64,000 nt of DNA from Bacteroides caecigallinarum (GTDB lineage: Bacteria; Bacteroidota; Bacteroidia; Bacteroidales; Bacteroidaceae), in the NCBI RefSeq assembly GCF_021531075.1, contig NZ_JADYTJ010000009.1:21487-85486 (forward strand). Reading direction: 5' to 3'. Below are positions 16,962-25,791 of the stretch, piece by piece (the first letter of the stretch is position 1; the number at the start of each line of letters is the position of its first letter). A program made the position numbers and the translations under genes. Under the pieces are notes generated by a model, which saw nothing but the letters and a program-made list of their open reading frames with translations, did no database searches and was not told the DNA's origin.

Positions 16962-17464
16962 TATTTTTTCCTCCCTACAAATTCTATAATAATAATAAAT
17001 GCTACAGTGACAAGAGTATCGGCTATGGTTGCTATTGCTACATCCGAAATTTTGGCAATAGAGAAAGCATCAATAGTATTCAAGACAGCAGAATGTAATA
17101 ACACACAAGGCAATACATACCTGATGTAAGGCCATAAGCGCATTGACTTTATACCTGGAATAAAAGAATCTGAGGCATCACGCGAAGTCTGCCATCTTAG
17201 CAATAATGGTCTTGCCATAGCCAGCCATATAGATGCCGTAGCATTAAGTCCGGGAGTATTGGCAAAAAGATCTACGCATAGTCCTATTAGGAAAGAATAA
17301 AGCAACAGAGCCTTTCGTCCTGTGTCAGAAGAAAGTTTAAGAATAAACACTACATAAAGCAATGGTACTGCATAACGCGATACCTGTATCTGGCTAATAA
17401 TCACACCCTGAATAAGAACAAGTATGACAAACCATTTTATTTTATCTACCCATGTAGCTGTCAT
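16961..17464 (-). CDS. mreD: Rod-shape-determining protein MreD
   Basis: 167 residues, mostly hydrophobic with about five transmembrane segments, the size and position expected for MreD. It links MreC and the elongasome at the inner membrane. Sequence conservation is low, as usual for MreD, and the call rests on topology plus location between mreC (1 base upstream) and mrdA (1-base overlap). The visible motif SFLIGLCVDLFANTPGLNA is typical of the family. Confidence 0.9.
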   Translation of the reverse strand: MTATWVDKIKWFVILVLIQGVIISQIQVSRYAVPLLYVVFILKLSSDTGRKALLLYSFLIGLCVDLFANTPGLNATASIWLAMARPLLLRWQTSRDASDSFIPGIKSMRLWPYIRYVLPCVLLHSAVLNTIDAFSIAKISDVAIATIADTLVTVAFIIIIEFVGRKK

Positions 17465-17465
17465 T

Positions 17466-18365
17466 TCAATATTTTATATCTTTTTCAAGTTCCGTTAATT
17501 CTTCACGCGGTGGCAATGCCATTACATATACATCATTAAGTCGTCCAAAATCAGTAAACAGGCTTATCTCTAATGTAAACGACATTTCATCGTCACTTTC
17601 ATCCTTAGATATAACCTTTCCAACCGGTATTCCCTCTATAAATACTGTACTATGCCCACTGGTTACAACTGTATCTCCTATCTCGTATTCAGCATGTCGC
17701 GGAACATCAGTCATAAAAGCTGTAAGAGGGTCACCTCCCTCCCACTTGAGAAAACCAAAATAGTCCGTACGTGCTATTTTGCAACTTATACTACTTCCTG
17801 AATTTATAACAGGAAGCACCAATGAATAGTTATCAGACGTACGACATACAATTCCCACGACACCCATTCCGCTTATGACTCCCATACCGGTACGTACTCC
17901 ATTAGACTCACCTTTATCTATAGCCAGATAATTATCAAATCGTCTGACACTGATATTCACGACTCTTGCAGGACATACCACAAAAGAACGATCCATCAAA
18001 GTTGGCGGTTTCTTCATTACAACTACAGACGAATCTGTCCTTACTATTTTTTGCATTCCCTGAATTACTATCAGGCTATCATTTCCATGCTCATTTTCGC
18101 CTACGAGTTCCTTATAATATTCCAGTTGCTGCATAAGGTAAATATTACGTTCCGTAAGGTCACGATTCATCTGCTTAAGGCCAAAATAGCGTGTTACCTC
18201 TGCAGCAACCTTAGTAACAGAAGCAGTCACTTCGGACGCAGAGGTAAACCATACACTTCCCTGAAAGCTATTGAACCTGAACAATAAGATTGCAGCAATC
18301 AATTGAAGCAATATAAACAGAGCCCAATGGGAATATTTGATTAAAAAGTCTAATATATTACGCAC
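17466..18365 (-). CDS. mreC: Rod-shape-determining protein MreC
   Basis: 299 residues. One transmembrane helix (about 13-30, HWALFILLQLIAAILLF) is followed by RFNSFQGSVWFTS, a coiled coil at about 60-90, and the beta-barrel MreC core with LAIDKGESNGVRTGMGVIS and GDTVVTSGHSTVFIEGIPVG. The protein scaffolds PBP2 and RodA in the periplasm. The only suitable start is a GTG at 18365 (MRNILDFLIKYSHW). It lies 42 bases after mreB. Confidence 0.93.
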   Translation of the reverse strand: MRNILDFLIKYSHWALFILLQLIAAILLFRFNSFQGSVWFTSASEVTASVTKVAAEVTRYFGLKQMNRDLTERNIYLMQQLEYYKELVGENEHGNDSLIVIQGMQKIVRTDSSVVVMKKPPTLMDRSFVVCPARVVNISVRRFDNYLAIDKGESNGVRTGMGVISGMGVVGIVCRTSDNYSLVLPVINSGSSISCKIARTDYFGFLKWEGGDPLTAFMTDVPRHAEYEIGDTVVTSGHSTVFIEGIPVGKVISKDESDDEMSFTLEISLFTDFGRLNDVYVMALPPREELTELEKDIKY

Positions 18366-18407
18366 GCAATATTATTTAAATTCGTAAAAGCGAAAACAAG
18401 CTAAAAA

Positions 18408-19430
18408 TCAGCGCATAAGGAATGAGAAACGGTCAACATTCTTAAGCGCAATACCTGTTCCCTTTGCTACACTAAGCAACGGGTCTTCCGCTACATGGAA
18501 CTGAATATTGATTTTATCGGTCAGACGTTTGGACAGTCCTCTTAATAAAGCACCTCCGCCGGCCAGATAAATACCATTATTTACTATATCGGCATATAGT
18601 TCTGGCGGTGTATTTTCAAGAGCACTCAAAATAGCCGTTTCAATCTTTGCAATACTCTTTTCAAGACAGTGAGCTATTTCCTGATAGCATACAGGTACTT
18701 CCATAGGAAGCGCAGTAATTCTGTTTGGACCACGAACTATATAATCTTCAGGAGCTTCATCGCCAAGATCCGTAAGAGCTGAACCTACATGTATTTTTAT
18801 ACGTTCGGCCATACGTTCACTGACTTTCACATTATGCTGACGGCTCATATATTCCTGTATATCTGCAGTCAAGTCATCACCGGCAATACGTATTGAGTTA
18901 TTCGACACGATACCACCCAGAGAGATAACTGCAATTTCAGTAGAACCACCACCTATATCCACAATCATATTACCTTCAGGAGCCTCAACATCCAAACCAA
19001 TACCAATAGCAGCAGCCATAGGTTCGAAAAGCAGATACACGTCACGTCCGCCAGCATGTTCAGCACTATCGCGAACAGCACGAAGTTCTACTTCTGTAGA
19101 GCCTGAAGGCACACCAATAACCATTCTAAGCGAAGGCGTAAAAAGTCTTTTTCCTGGATTTACCTTCTTGATAAGTCCACGCATCATCTGTTCGCAGGCA
19201 TTAAAGTCTGCAATCACACCATCACGAAGCGGACGTACAGTACGGATGTTAGGATTTTCCTTTTCATACATCAACTTAGCGCGTTCTCCCACCGCAATCA
19301 TCTTCTCCGTACGTCTGTCCAGAGCCACAACAGAAGGCTCGTCCACAACTATTTTATTATTACTTATAATGATGGTATTGGCTGTGCCAAGGTCCATCGC
19401 TATTTCTTGTGTAAAAGAGAATAAACCCAT
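18408..19430 (-). CDS. mreB: Rod-shape-determining actin homologue MreB
   Basis: 340 residues. The actin-fold nucleotide motifs are AMDLGTANTII (phosphate 1), IVDIGGGSTEIAVIS (phosphate 2) and GIYLAGGGALLRGL (adenosine). The N-terminal MGLFSFTQEI is the usual amphipathic membrane-binding segment. MreB filaments steer cell-wall synthesis under the inner membrane. It is the first mre gene, 92 bases after the IMP cyclohydrolase gene; a hairpin at 19461-19498 occupies that gap. Confidence 0.96.
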   Translation of the reverse strand: MGLFSFTQEIAMDLGTANTIIISNNKIVVDEPSVVALDRRTEKMIAVGERAKLMYEKENPNIRTVRPLRDGVIADFNACEQMMRGLIKKVNPGKRLFTPSLRMVIGVPSGSTEVELRAVRDSAEHAGGRDVYLLFEPMAAAIGIGLDVEAPEGNMIVDIGGGSTEIAVISLGGIVSNNSIRIAGDDLTADIQEYMSRQHNVKVSERMAERIKIHVGSALTDLGDEAPEDYIVRGPNRITALPMEVPVCYQEIAHCLEKSIAKIETAILSALENTPPELYADIVNNGIYLAGGGALLRGLSKRLTDKINIQFHVAEDPLLSVAKGTGIALKNVDRFSFLMR

Positions 19431-19460
19431 CTTTTAGGTTGTTGTTTATTAATATGGCAT

Positions 19461-19498
19461 AAGGATTAGCACCTCATAGACACGACGTGCTAACCCTT
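19461..19498 (-). other. Hairpin in the purH-mreB gap
   Basis: AAGGATTAGCAC and GTGCTAACCCTT form a 12-bp stem (one A-C position on the plus strand, a G-U wobble in the minus-strand RNA) with a 14-base loop. No T-run follows, so full termination is unlikely. It could attenuate, or protect the mreB message end after processing. Confidence 0.5.
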
Positions 19499-19522
19499 CT
19501 GCTATAAAATTAATATGATATA

Positions 19523-20125
19523 TTATTTAGTATTTTCTGCAAAATAAGCGTGTATTGCAGTATCATAATGCGAAGAAACTCCGAACGCTTCGCGTGCAAG
19601 AGCCTTTCTTTCATCACGAGTAGTAACAGCACCTCTTTCGTTCAATATGTTCTGCAATGTAGGATACTGCTCTTTGCTAGCCACAATAACTACATCATTA
19701 AAGTTCTTAGCAGCGGCACGTATAAGCGAGATACCACCTATATCTATTTTTTCGATTATATCCTGTTCGCTTGCTCCAGATGCAACAGTAGCTTCAAACG
19801 GATAGAGGTCTACAATTACCAAATCTATTTCAGGAATTTCATACTGTTCTACCTGCTTGCGGTCGCCTTCAAGTTCTCTGCGGCAAAGAATACCTCCAAA
19901 AATTTTTGGATGAAGAGTTTTTACTCTTCCACCCAAGATTGATGGATAAGTAGTGATATCTTCTACGGCCAAACATGGATAGCCTAATGATTCTATAAAC
20001 TGACGTGTTCCACCTGTACTAAGGAACTGTACACCTTCTTCATGAAGTTTGGCAATAATCGCATCCAAACCGTCCTTGTGATAAACCGAAATAAGTGCGG
20101 TCTTAATTTTCTTTGACTCTGACAT
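19523..20125 (-). CDS. Stand-alone IMP cyclohydrolase (N-terminal PurH domain only)
   Basis: 200 residues. It aligns with the MGS-like IMP cyclohydrolase half of PurH: ALISVYHKDGLDAI, FLSTGGTRQFIESLG, then ILGGRVKTLHPKIFGGIL, VDLYPFE, and GGISLIRAAAKNF. IMP cyclohydrolase closes FAICAR to IMP, the last step of purine synthesis. Ordinary bifunctional PurH is about 500 residues; here the frame ends with a stop at the natural domain boundary (YDTAIHAYFAENTK), and only 92 non-coding bases follow before mreB. The AICAR transformylase activity must come from elsewhere. Its own promoter is at 20153-20160. Confidence 0.9.
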   Translation of the reverse strand: MSESKKIKTALISVYHKDGLDAIIAKLHEEGVQFLSTGGTRQFIESLGYPCLAVEDITTYPSILGGRVKTLHPKIFGGILCRRELEGDRKQVEQYEIPEIDLVIVDLYPFEATVASGASEQDIIEKIDIGGISLIRAAAKNFNDVVIVASKEQYPTLQNILNERGAVTTRDERKALAREAFGVSSHYDTAIHAYFAENTK

Positions 20126-20152
20126 TGCTATTGTAATTTTTAAATTCGACTA

Positions 20153-20160
20153 CAAACTTA
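20153..20160 (-). promoter_or_regulatory. -7 promoter element for the IMP cyclohydrolase/mre operon
   Basis: The minus strand reads TAAGTTTG, matching TAnnTTTG, 28 bases before the ATG at 20125. No ideal -33 site was found. Confidence 0.6.
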
Positions 20161-20347
20161 CACAAAAAATCTTGATTTATAAGCGTATTAATAAAAATAA
20201 AGACTTTAAAGTGCGTATATTGTGGCGAAAAGCTATTCTTAGAACCTATCCTGTTAGTTTTTCTCCAGTAAATTATACTATAGTAATAAATATTCCGGCA
20301 GTGTACGATATATAAATTCACAGCGAATAAAAACACTTTACCAAAAT

Positions 20348-20400
20348 GCCTTGACGTTTTGGTCAAAACGACAAAGCGTTTTACTTAAAAACGTCAAGGC
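20348..20400. repeat. Nested palindrome with two 22-bp-spaced CGTTTT/AAAACG units
   Basis: GCCTTGACGTTTT (20348-20360) is the exact complement of AAAACGTCAAGGC (20388-20400). Inside lie AAAACG (20365-20370) and CGTTTT (20377-20382). The four half-sites can form one long rod with an inner hairpin, or two side-by-side hairpins (20355-20370 and 20377-20393) whose starts are 22 bases apart. It lies in the 475-base divergent gap between the IMP cyclohydrolase and phosphate transporter genes. The remaining AT-rich DNA there holds the two promoters and the Pho-like array, and nothing else I can name. Confidence 0.75.
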
Positions 20401-20502
20401 GTATAAATAAATATACCGATTCATGTGAAAGATGTTTCCTAATAGAATATAAGATATCTCCAGAAGTATAATTATTGGGAACATATGCAATATTCACTAT
20501 TT

Positions 20503-20546
20503 AGTAACAGGTTTGTAACAGGTTTGTAACATTTTTGCAATATGTA
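20503..20546 (+). promoter_or_regulatory. Pho-box-like array of 11-bp direct repeats upstream of the phosphate transporter
   Basis: AGTAACAGGTT, TGTAACAGGTT and TGTAACATTTT lie in tandem (20503-20535), with a weaker fourth unit TGCAATATGTA. A 7-base core plus 4-base spacer at 11-bp period is the layout bound by PhoB/PhoP response regulators. The array ends 16-27 bases before a weak -7 element (GACCTTTG, 20563-20570) that lacks a TTTG -33 site, as expected for an activator-dependent promoter. Function is inferred from layout and the downstream phosphate transporter. Confidence 0.72.
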
Positions 20547-20600
20547 TTTAGAATTAAATTACGACCTTTGCATCGAAAAATCAAAGCTTAATTATTTTTT

Positions 20601-22895
20601 ATGGAAACTATTTATTTGGGAATTGTAATATTCCTCTTCATGCTGGCCGTATTCGACCTGATGGTTGGAGTCAGTAACGATGCTGTGAACTTCATGAACT
20701 CCGCTGTTGGAGCTAAAGTAGCAAAATTCAAGACAATCATTATCGTAGCTGCAATAGGCGTATTTGCAGGAGCAGTGCTAAGTAATGGTATGATGGATAT
20801 AGCCCGCCACGGCATATTCCAACCAAACAATTTCTCATTCTACGAAATAATGTGCATCCTACTTGCCGTTATGGTAACAGACGTAGTGCTACTGGATGTA
20901 TTCAACACTCTGGGGCTTCCTACTTCTACTACAGTATCAATGGTATTCGAATTATTGGGAGGTACCTTGGTTCTTGCACTTTTAAAACTTGTTTCCGATG
21001 AAAGCGGACTTACACTTGGCGATTTGCTAAATACAGAAAAGGCATTGTCTGTAATATTAGGTATATTCCTTTCTGTTGCAATAGCATTCATTGCCGGTAC
21101 AATAGTACAATATATTTCCCGTCTTATATTCAGCTTTAACTATAAAAAGCATCTTTCCTGGACTATCGGTATATTCGGTGGTATAGCTGTAACATCTCTT
21201 TCATACTTTATTCTTATAAAAGGACTCAAGACTGCTCCTTTCATTACTCCAGAAGTAATGGCTTGGGTTGACTCAAACACTACAATATTAGTGACAGGAT
21301 GTTTCGTATTCTTCACTTTATTCATGCAAATCCTGCACTGGTGCAAGGTGAATGTCTTGAAAATAATCGTTCTCCTCGGTACATTCTCGTTGGCTCTCGC
21401 ATTTGCAGGTAATGACCTTGTAAACTTTATCGGTGTTCCTTTGGCCGGTTATTCTGCATATACAGACTATGTAGCCAACTCAAATGGCGTGGGTGTAGAC
21501 GGATTTATGATGGAATCACTTATGTCGTCTGCCAAGACTCCACTTATCTTCCTTATAGCCTCGGGTATTGTAATGGTATATGCTTTGGCAACATCAAAAA
21601 AGGCTAAAAACGTAATCAAGACTTCAGTAGATTTGGCACGCCAGGAAGAGGGTGACGAAATGTTCGGCTCGTCAGGTCTTGCACGTACAATAGTACGCCG
21701 TGCTACAAGCATTAACGATTTTTTGGTAAGAGTTATCCCTGCCAACGTAAGAAACTGGATAAACAGCCGATTCAATAAAGACGAAGTCATACTTGAAAAC
21801 GGTGCGGCATTCGACCTTATACGTGCAGCCGTAAACCTGGTTCTTTCAGGTCTGCTCATCATTATGGGTACTACAATGAAACTTCCTCTTTCTACTACAT
21901 ACGTCACATTTATAGTCGCTATGGGTACATCACTGTCCGACCGCGCATGGGGACGTGAAAGTGCAGTCTACCGCATCACCGGTATGCTTTCTGTTATCGG
22001 TGGATGGTTTATCACTGCATTCGTAGCCTTTACAGCTTGTGCCCTTGTAACAGTAATAATGTTCTATACGAATATCGTCGGCATGGTGGCGTTTATTGCG
22101 TTGGCTGTATTCCTTCTTGTTCGCAGTAATATTATGTACAGCAAGAAAGAAAAAGCTGAAAAACAAGACGACCTGTTCAAACGTATGATGGCTAGCAAGG
22201 ACAAAAACGAAACTCTTGCATTACTCCGCGAACATGTTAAGGAAACACTTACCAACTACATTGAATTCAGTAAAGATGCATACGTAAAAATGACTGACGG
22301 TTTCATAAACGAAGATTTGAGAATGCTGAAGAAATCTTTAAACGAAACAGACGAACAGCGCAAGCTTCTGAAAAAACGTCGCCGTAAAGAGATTCTTGGT
22401 CTGAGACGTATTCCTATCACTATAGCAATAGAAAAGAACACTTGGTTCCACCTTGGAACAAACAGTTGCGAAGAAATGCTATACTGCTTGAAGCGTATTT
22501 GCGAGCCTTGTAAGGAACACGTAGACAATAACTTTAACCCTGTAAGAAAAGACGATGTAGCTGAATTCCTTCCTATCAGAGAAGAGTTGTGCGAACTTAT
22601 GGACCGTACGCGTAACGCCATCATCAATAACAATTATTCTGAGGCAGACGACATTCTTAAGAAAGGCGATGAACTGAAAAACAAGATTTCTGCTCTGCGC
22701 AAAAATCAGATGAATCACATGCAGGAAGCAGACAACAGAAGTCTTAAGGCATCAATGGTGTATCTGAATATTCTGCAGGAAACTCAGGAGTTGGTTAGTG
22801 TATGGAGACACTTGCTCCGCGCAAGCCGATTCTTCCAGGGTGACTATGTACCTCAGGAAATTCCACAAATGGGTATAATGGACAGTAAAGCATAA
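20601..22895 (+). CDS. PiT-family inorganic phosphate transporter with PhoU-like C-terminal domain
   Basis: 764 residues. The N-terminal part (about 1-520) is a PiT permease with many helices; the two PiT signatures are seen as GVSNDAVNFMNSAVGAKVAK and FAGNDLVNFIGVPLAGYSAY. PTSTTVSMVFELLGG and LPLSTTYVTFIVAMGTSLSD are the internal repeats. The C-terminal 240 residues are charged and helical (KDENKTLALLREHVKET-like onward), resembling PhoU domains found in Bacteroidota PiT proteins. It would import phosphate with H+ or Na+ across the inner membrane. The upstream Pho-like array predicts induction by phosphate starvation. Confidence 0.92.
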   Translation: METIYLGIVIFLFMLAVFDLMVGVSNDAVNFMNSAVGAKVAKFKTIIIVAAIGVFAGAVLSNGMMDIARHGIFQPNNFSFYEIMCILLAVMVTDVVLLDVFNTLGLPTSTTVSMVFELLGGTLVLALLKLVSDESGLTLGDLLNTEKALSVILGIFLSVAIAFIAGTIVQYISRLIFSFNYKKHLSWTIGIFGGIAVTSLSYFILIKGLKTAPFITPEVMAWVDSNTTILVTGCFVFFTLFMQILHWCKVNVLKIIVLLGTFSLALAFAGNDLVNFIGVPLAGYSAYTDYVANSNGVGVDGFMMESLMSSAKTPLIFLIASGIVMVYALATSKKAKNVIKTSVDLARQEEGDEMFGSSGLARTIVRRATSINDFLVRVIPANVRNWINSRFNKDEVILENGAAFDLIRAAVNLVLSGLLIIMGTTMKLPLSTTYVTFIVAMGTSLSDRAWGRESAVYRITGMLSVIGGWFITAFVAFTACALVTVIMFYTNIVGMVAFIALAVFLLVRSNIMYSKKEKAEKQDDLFKRMMASKDKNETLALLREHVKETLTNYIEFSKDAYVKMTDGFINEDLRMLKKSLNETDEQRKLLKKRRRKEILGLRRIPITIAIEKNTWFHLGTNSCEEMLYCLKRICEPCKEHVDNNFNPVRKDDVAEFLPIREELCELMDRTRNAIINNNYSEADDILKKGDELKNKISALRKNQMNHMQEADNRSLKASMVYLNILQETQELVSVWRHLLRASRFFQGDYVPQEIPQMGIMDSKA

Positions 22896-22920
22896 GCTGA
22901 TAAACACACAATTAACCACA

Positions 22921-22963
22921 AACGGCTGCATCAGTGAATTCCCGATGCAGCCGTTATTTTTTT
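22921..22963 (+). terminator. Rho-independent terminator of the phosphate transporter gene
   Basis: AACGGCTGCATC (22921-22932) pairs perfectly with GATGCAGCCGTT (22944-22955), followed by A and seven T. Confidence 0.95.
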
Positions 22964-22983
22964 CTGTTCAGACTAAAAGAATA

Positions 22984-23946
22984 TTAGATATTAGACATTT
23001 CTTCCTCCTTGCGTTTCAAATAAAGCTGATACGAATTGAAAACATTATGCCATACACTGTAGAAACCTGCAGCTACAGCCGTAACAGGAGTAAAGAACGT
23101 ATAGCCCATCCAAATAGCCAGCACTGTATTTTTCTGTCCCAGTGCCTGGCCTGCACTTATAGTATCATCGTATCTACGTCCCACTTTCTTCCCTATATAA
23201 AACTGAAGGAAGCAAGCTACACACGACACTATAGCCAAACCTATCTGATACCATATTGAAACATCGCTGTGAACAATACTTTTTACTGTAACGGCTATTG
23301 CCAAAGTAAGTGCAACCGCCCATAGGTAGAACGACAATCCGTGATATTTTCCTATAAAGGCATGAAGCTTTGGCGATAGATAGCGTAACAAAACTGCCAG
23401 AATGAACGGACACAGCAGCAATGGGAACACCTTACCCAAAATCATTAAAAACGAAGCTATAAATCCTACCCCATCCTGCGGATGTATAACAGGGACTACA
23501 AGTGGAACAAGAAAGGCTGTTACCAAGTTTATAAGAATGGTATACGAAGTGAGATGCGCTGCACTACCTCCCAATTTTCCAGTCACTACGGCAGCAGCAG
23601 TAGCAGTAGGACAGATAAGACAAAGCATAGCTCCCTCTAACAATATTCTGGAATGCAGTTCCGGAAATACATACAGGACTCCGGCAAGGAGAACAAACGA
23701 AAGGCTCTGGATTAGGAGTAATACAATATGCCACTTACATGGTTTCAGCTCGCTTATGTCAAGCTTGCAGAAAGTGAGAAAAAGCATCATGAAAATAAGC
23801 ATAGGCTGAACTACAGCTACAGCATGCTCCACGTATGGTTTTGTAGGCTCCAGAAACGGGATATTCACATAAACAAAATATAGAATCACTCCAAGAGCCA
23901 TAGCTATAGGGAGTGTCCAGTTCTTTATAAATCGAATGATATTCAT
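22984..23946 (-). CDS. Bile acid:sodium symporter (BASS/SBF) family transporter
   Basis: 320 residues with about nine to ten transmembrane segments. MLCLICPTATAAAVVTGKLGG and SAGQALGQKNTVLAIWMGY resemble the two crossover-helix motifs of BASS transporters, which carry organic anions with Na+. The substrate cannot be predicted; most bacterial relatives do not carry bile acids. It stands alone on the minus strand, convergent with the phosphate transporter, whose terminator lies 21 bases away. Confidence 0.85.
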   Translation of the reverse strand: MNIIRFIKNWTLPIAMALGVILYFVYVNIPFLEPTKPYVEHAVAVVQPMLIFMMLFLTFCKLDISELKPCKWHIVLLLIQSLSFVLLAGVLYVFPELHSRILLEGAMLCLICPTATAAAVVTGKLGGSAAHLTSYTILINLVTAFLVPLVVPVIHPQDGVGFIASFLMILGKVFPLLLCPFILAVLLRYLSPKLHAFIGKYHGLSFYLWAVALTLAIAVTVKSIVHSDVSIWYQIGLAIVSCVACFLQFYIGKKVGRRYDDTISAGQALGQKNTVLAIWMGYTFFTPVTAVAAGFYSVWHNVFNSYQLYLKRKEEEMSNI

Positions 23947-24014
23947 ACAGTTTGTGAGTTTATTTGTTAATGAGTTTATTTATACCAACTCAAAAAACTT
24001 ATTCCCAGCTTATT

Positions 24015-24047
24015 GATAAAAAGAAACGCCGGATTTACAATCCGGCG
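24015..24047 (-). terminator. Terminator of the fumarase gene
   Basis: CGCCGGATT (24027-24035) pairs with AATCCGGCG (24039-24047) around a 3-base loop. On the minus strand the stem is followed by TTTCTTTTT. It lies 44 bases past the fumarase stop. Confidence 0.88.
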
Positions 24048-24054
24048 AAATCTT

Positions 24055-24084
24055 GTCAACTCGTCAATCCGTTAACTCGTCAAC
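24055..24084. repeat. 30-bp repeat downstream of fumarase, inverted partner of 25792-25821
   Basis: Two GTCAACTCGTCAA-type halves lie in tandem (GTCAACTCGTCAA, then TCC, then GTTAACTCGTCAAC). The 30 bases are the near-exact reverse complement of 25792-25821, differing at only a few central positions. It lies between the fumarase stop and its terminator. Confidence 0.8.
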
Positions 24085-24090
24085 TTAATA

Positions 24091-25734
24091 TTATTTGCAG
24101 TTACCTGCACAGCGAGGCTTAATCTGCTTGAAGAAATCGTTTCCTTTGTTATCAACAAGGATAAATGCTGGGAAATCTTCTACTTCAATCTTCCAGATAG
24201 CTTCCATTCCAAGCTCAGGATATTCCACACATTCAATACTCTTGATATTGTTCTGAGCAAGGATAGCTGCAGGACCACCGATAGAACCAAGATAGAAACC
24301 ACCGTGCTTCTTACATGCATCTGTAACAGCCTGGCTACGGTTACCTTTTGCAAGCATAATCATGCTACCGCCGTGGCTCTGGAACAAATCAACGTATGGG
24401 TCCATACGTCCGGCAGTTGTAGGTCCCATAGAACCACAAGCCATACCGGCAGGAGTCTTGGCAGGACCAGCGTAATAGATAGGATGATCCTTGATATACT
24501 GTGGAAGATCTTCACCACGGTCAAGACGTTCTTTCAGTTTAGCGTGTGCGATATCGCGACCTACGATGATAGTACCGTTCAAAGAAAGACGAGTAGCCAC
24601 TGGATACTTGTCAAGTTCAGCAAGGATTTCATTCATAGGACGGTTGAGGTCAATCTTCACTGCATTTCCTTCGCCTGCCTGACGCAATTCTTCCGGTATC
24701 AGTTCGCCTGGGTTTGAATCAAGTTTTTCAATCCAGATACCGTCTTTGTTAATCTTACAACGGATATTACGGTCAGCCGAGCAAGAAACACCTAGACCTA
24801 CAGGACAAGATGCTCCGTGGCGTGGCAGACGGATAATACGTACATCGTGTGCATAGTATTTACCTCCGAACTGTGCACCAAGACCGATACGGTGTGCTTC
24901 TTCCAAAACCTGTTTTTCAAGTTCTACATCGCGGAAAGCACGTCCGTATTCATTACCAGTAGTAGGCAGATTATCATAGAAACGAGTAGAAGCAAGTTTC
25001 ACTGTCAGTAAGTTCTTTTCAGCAGAAGTACCACCGATTACGAAAGCAATATGATATGGAGGACAAGCTGCTGTACCCAGAGTCTTCATCTTTTCTACAA
25101 GGAAAGGAACAAGAGTAGCAGGGTTAAGGATAGCCTTAGTTTCCTGATAGAGGTAAGTCTTGTTGGCAGAGCCACCACCCTTAGTTACGCAAAGGAATTC
25201 ATATTCCATACCCTGAGTAGCTTCGATGTCAATCTGTGCAGGAAGGTTGCAACGTGTATTCACCTCTTCGTACATTGTAAGAGGAGCGTTCTGTGAATAA
25301 CGGAGATTTTCTTCAGTATATGTTTTATAAACACCAAGAGAAAGAGCTTCTTCATCACAATATCCTGTCCATACCTGCTGTCCTTTTTCACCGTGGATAA
25401 TTGCAGTACCTGTATCCTGGCAGAAAGGAAGAACACCCTTAGCAGCAACTTCAGCATTACGCAGGAAAGTCAAAGCTACGTATTTATCGTTGTCGCTGGC
25501 TTCCGGGTCAGTAAGTATCTTTGCAACCTGTTCGTTGTGCGAACGACGAAGCATAAAAGATACATCGCGGAAAGCCGCATTAGCCATAGCAGTCAAACCT
25601 TCCTTTTCGATTTTAAGGATTGGTTTGCCTTCAAACTCGCTTACTGATACATAGTCTTTAGTAAGCAGATAATACTCTGTATTGTCATGTCCGTGTTCGA
25701 ACATTGGCTGATACTTAAATTCTGGTGTTGCCAT
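24091..25734 (-). CDS. fumA: Class I fumarate hydratase (fused alpha and beta domains)
   Basis: 547 residues, the length of FumA/FumB-type enzymes. It interconverts fumarate and malate using an oxygen-sensitive [4Fe-4S] cluster, in the reductive branch that leads to succinate in Bacteroidales. The N-terminal half has [13 protein letters not shown] and [15 protein letters not shown], whose cysteines bind the cluster, plus [16 protein letters not shown]. The C-terminal half has [40 protein letters not shown] and [17 protein letters not shown]. hflX lies 126 bases upstream on the same strand, and no good -7 element is visible between them. Confidence 0.95.
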   Translation of the reverse strand: MATPEFKYQPMFEHGHDNTEYYLLTKDYVSVSEFEGKPILKIEKEGLTAMANAAFRDVSFMLRRSHNEQVAKILTDPEASDNDKYVALTFLRNAEVAAKGVLPFCQDTGTAIIHGEKGQQVWTGYCDEEALSLGVYKTYTEENLRYSQNAPLTMYEEVNTRCNLPAQIDIEATQGMEYEFLCVTKGGGSANKTYLYQETKAILNPATLVPFLVEKMKTLGTAACPPYHIAFVIGGTSAEKNLLTVKLASTRFYDNLPTTGNEYGRAFRDVELEKQVLEEAHRIGLGAQFGGKYYAHDVRIIRLPRHGASCPVGLGVSCSADRNIRCKINKDGIWIEKLDSNPGELIPEELRQAGEGNAVKIDLNRPMNEILAELDKYPVATRLSLNGTIIVGRDIAHAKLKERLDRGEDLPQYIKDHPIYYAGPAKTPAGMACGSMGPTTAGRMDPYVDLFQSHGGSMIMLAKGNRSQAVTDACKKHGGFYLGSIGGPAAILAQNNIKSIECVEYPELGMEAIWKIEVEDFPAFILVDNKGNDFFKQIKPRCAGNCK

Positions 25735-25791
25735 ATTCTTTTGAGTTTTAGAGTTATTGAGTTTTAAGTTATTAGTATGCTTCTTATTGCA

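Noticed and set aside
19431..19522. Frameshifted remainder of purH
   Set aside because: The 92 bases to mreB hold a hairpin and no residues resembling the AICAR transformylase domain in any frame.
20103..20366. Minus-strand open frame between the IMP cyclohydrolase and phosphate transporter genes
   Set aside because: It overlaps the purH start in another frame, contains the palindrome and has no recognisable domain.
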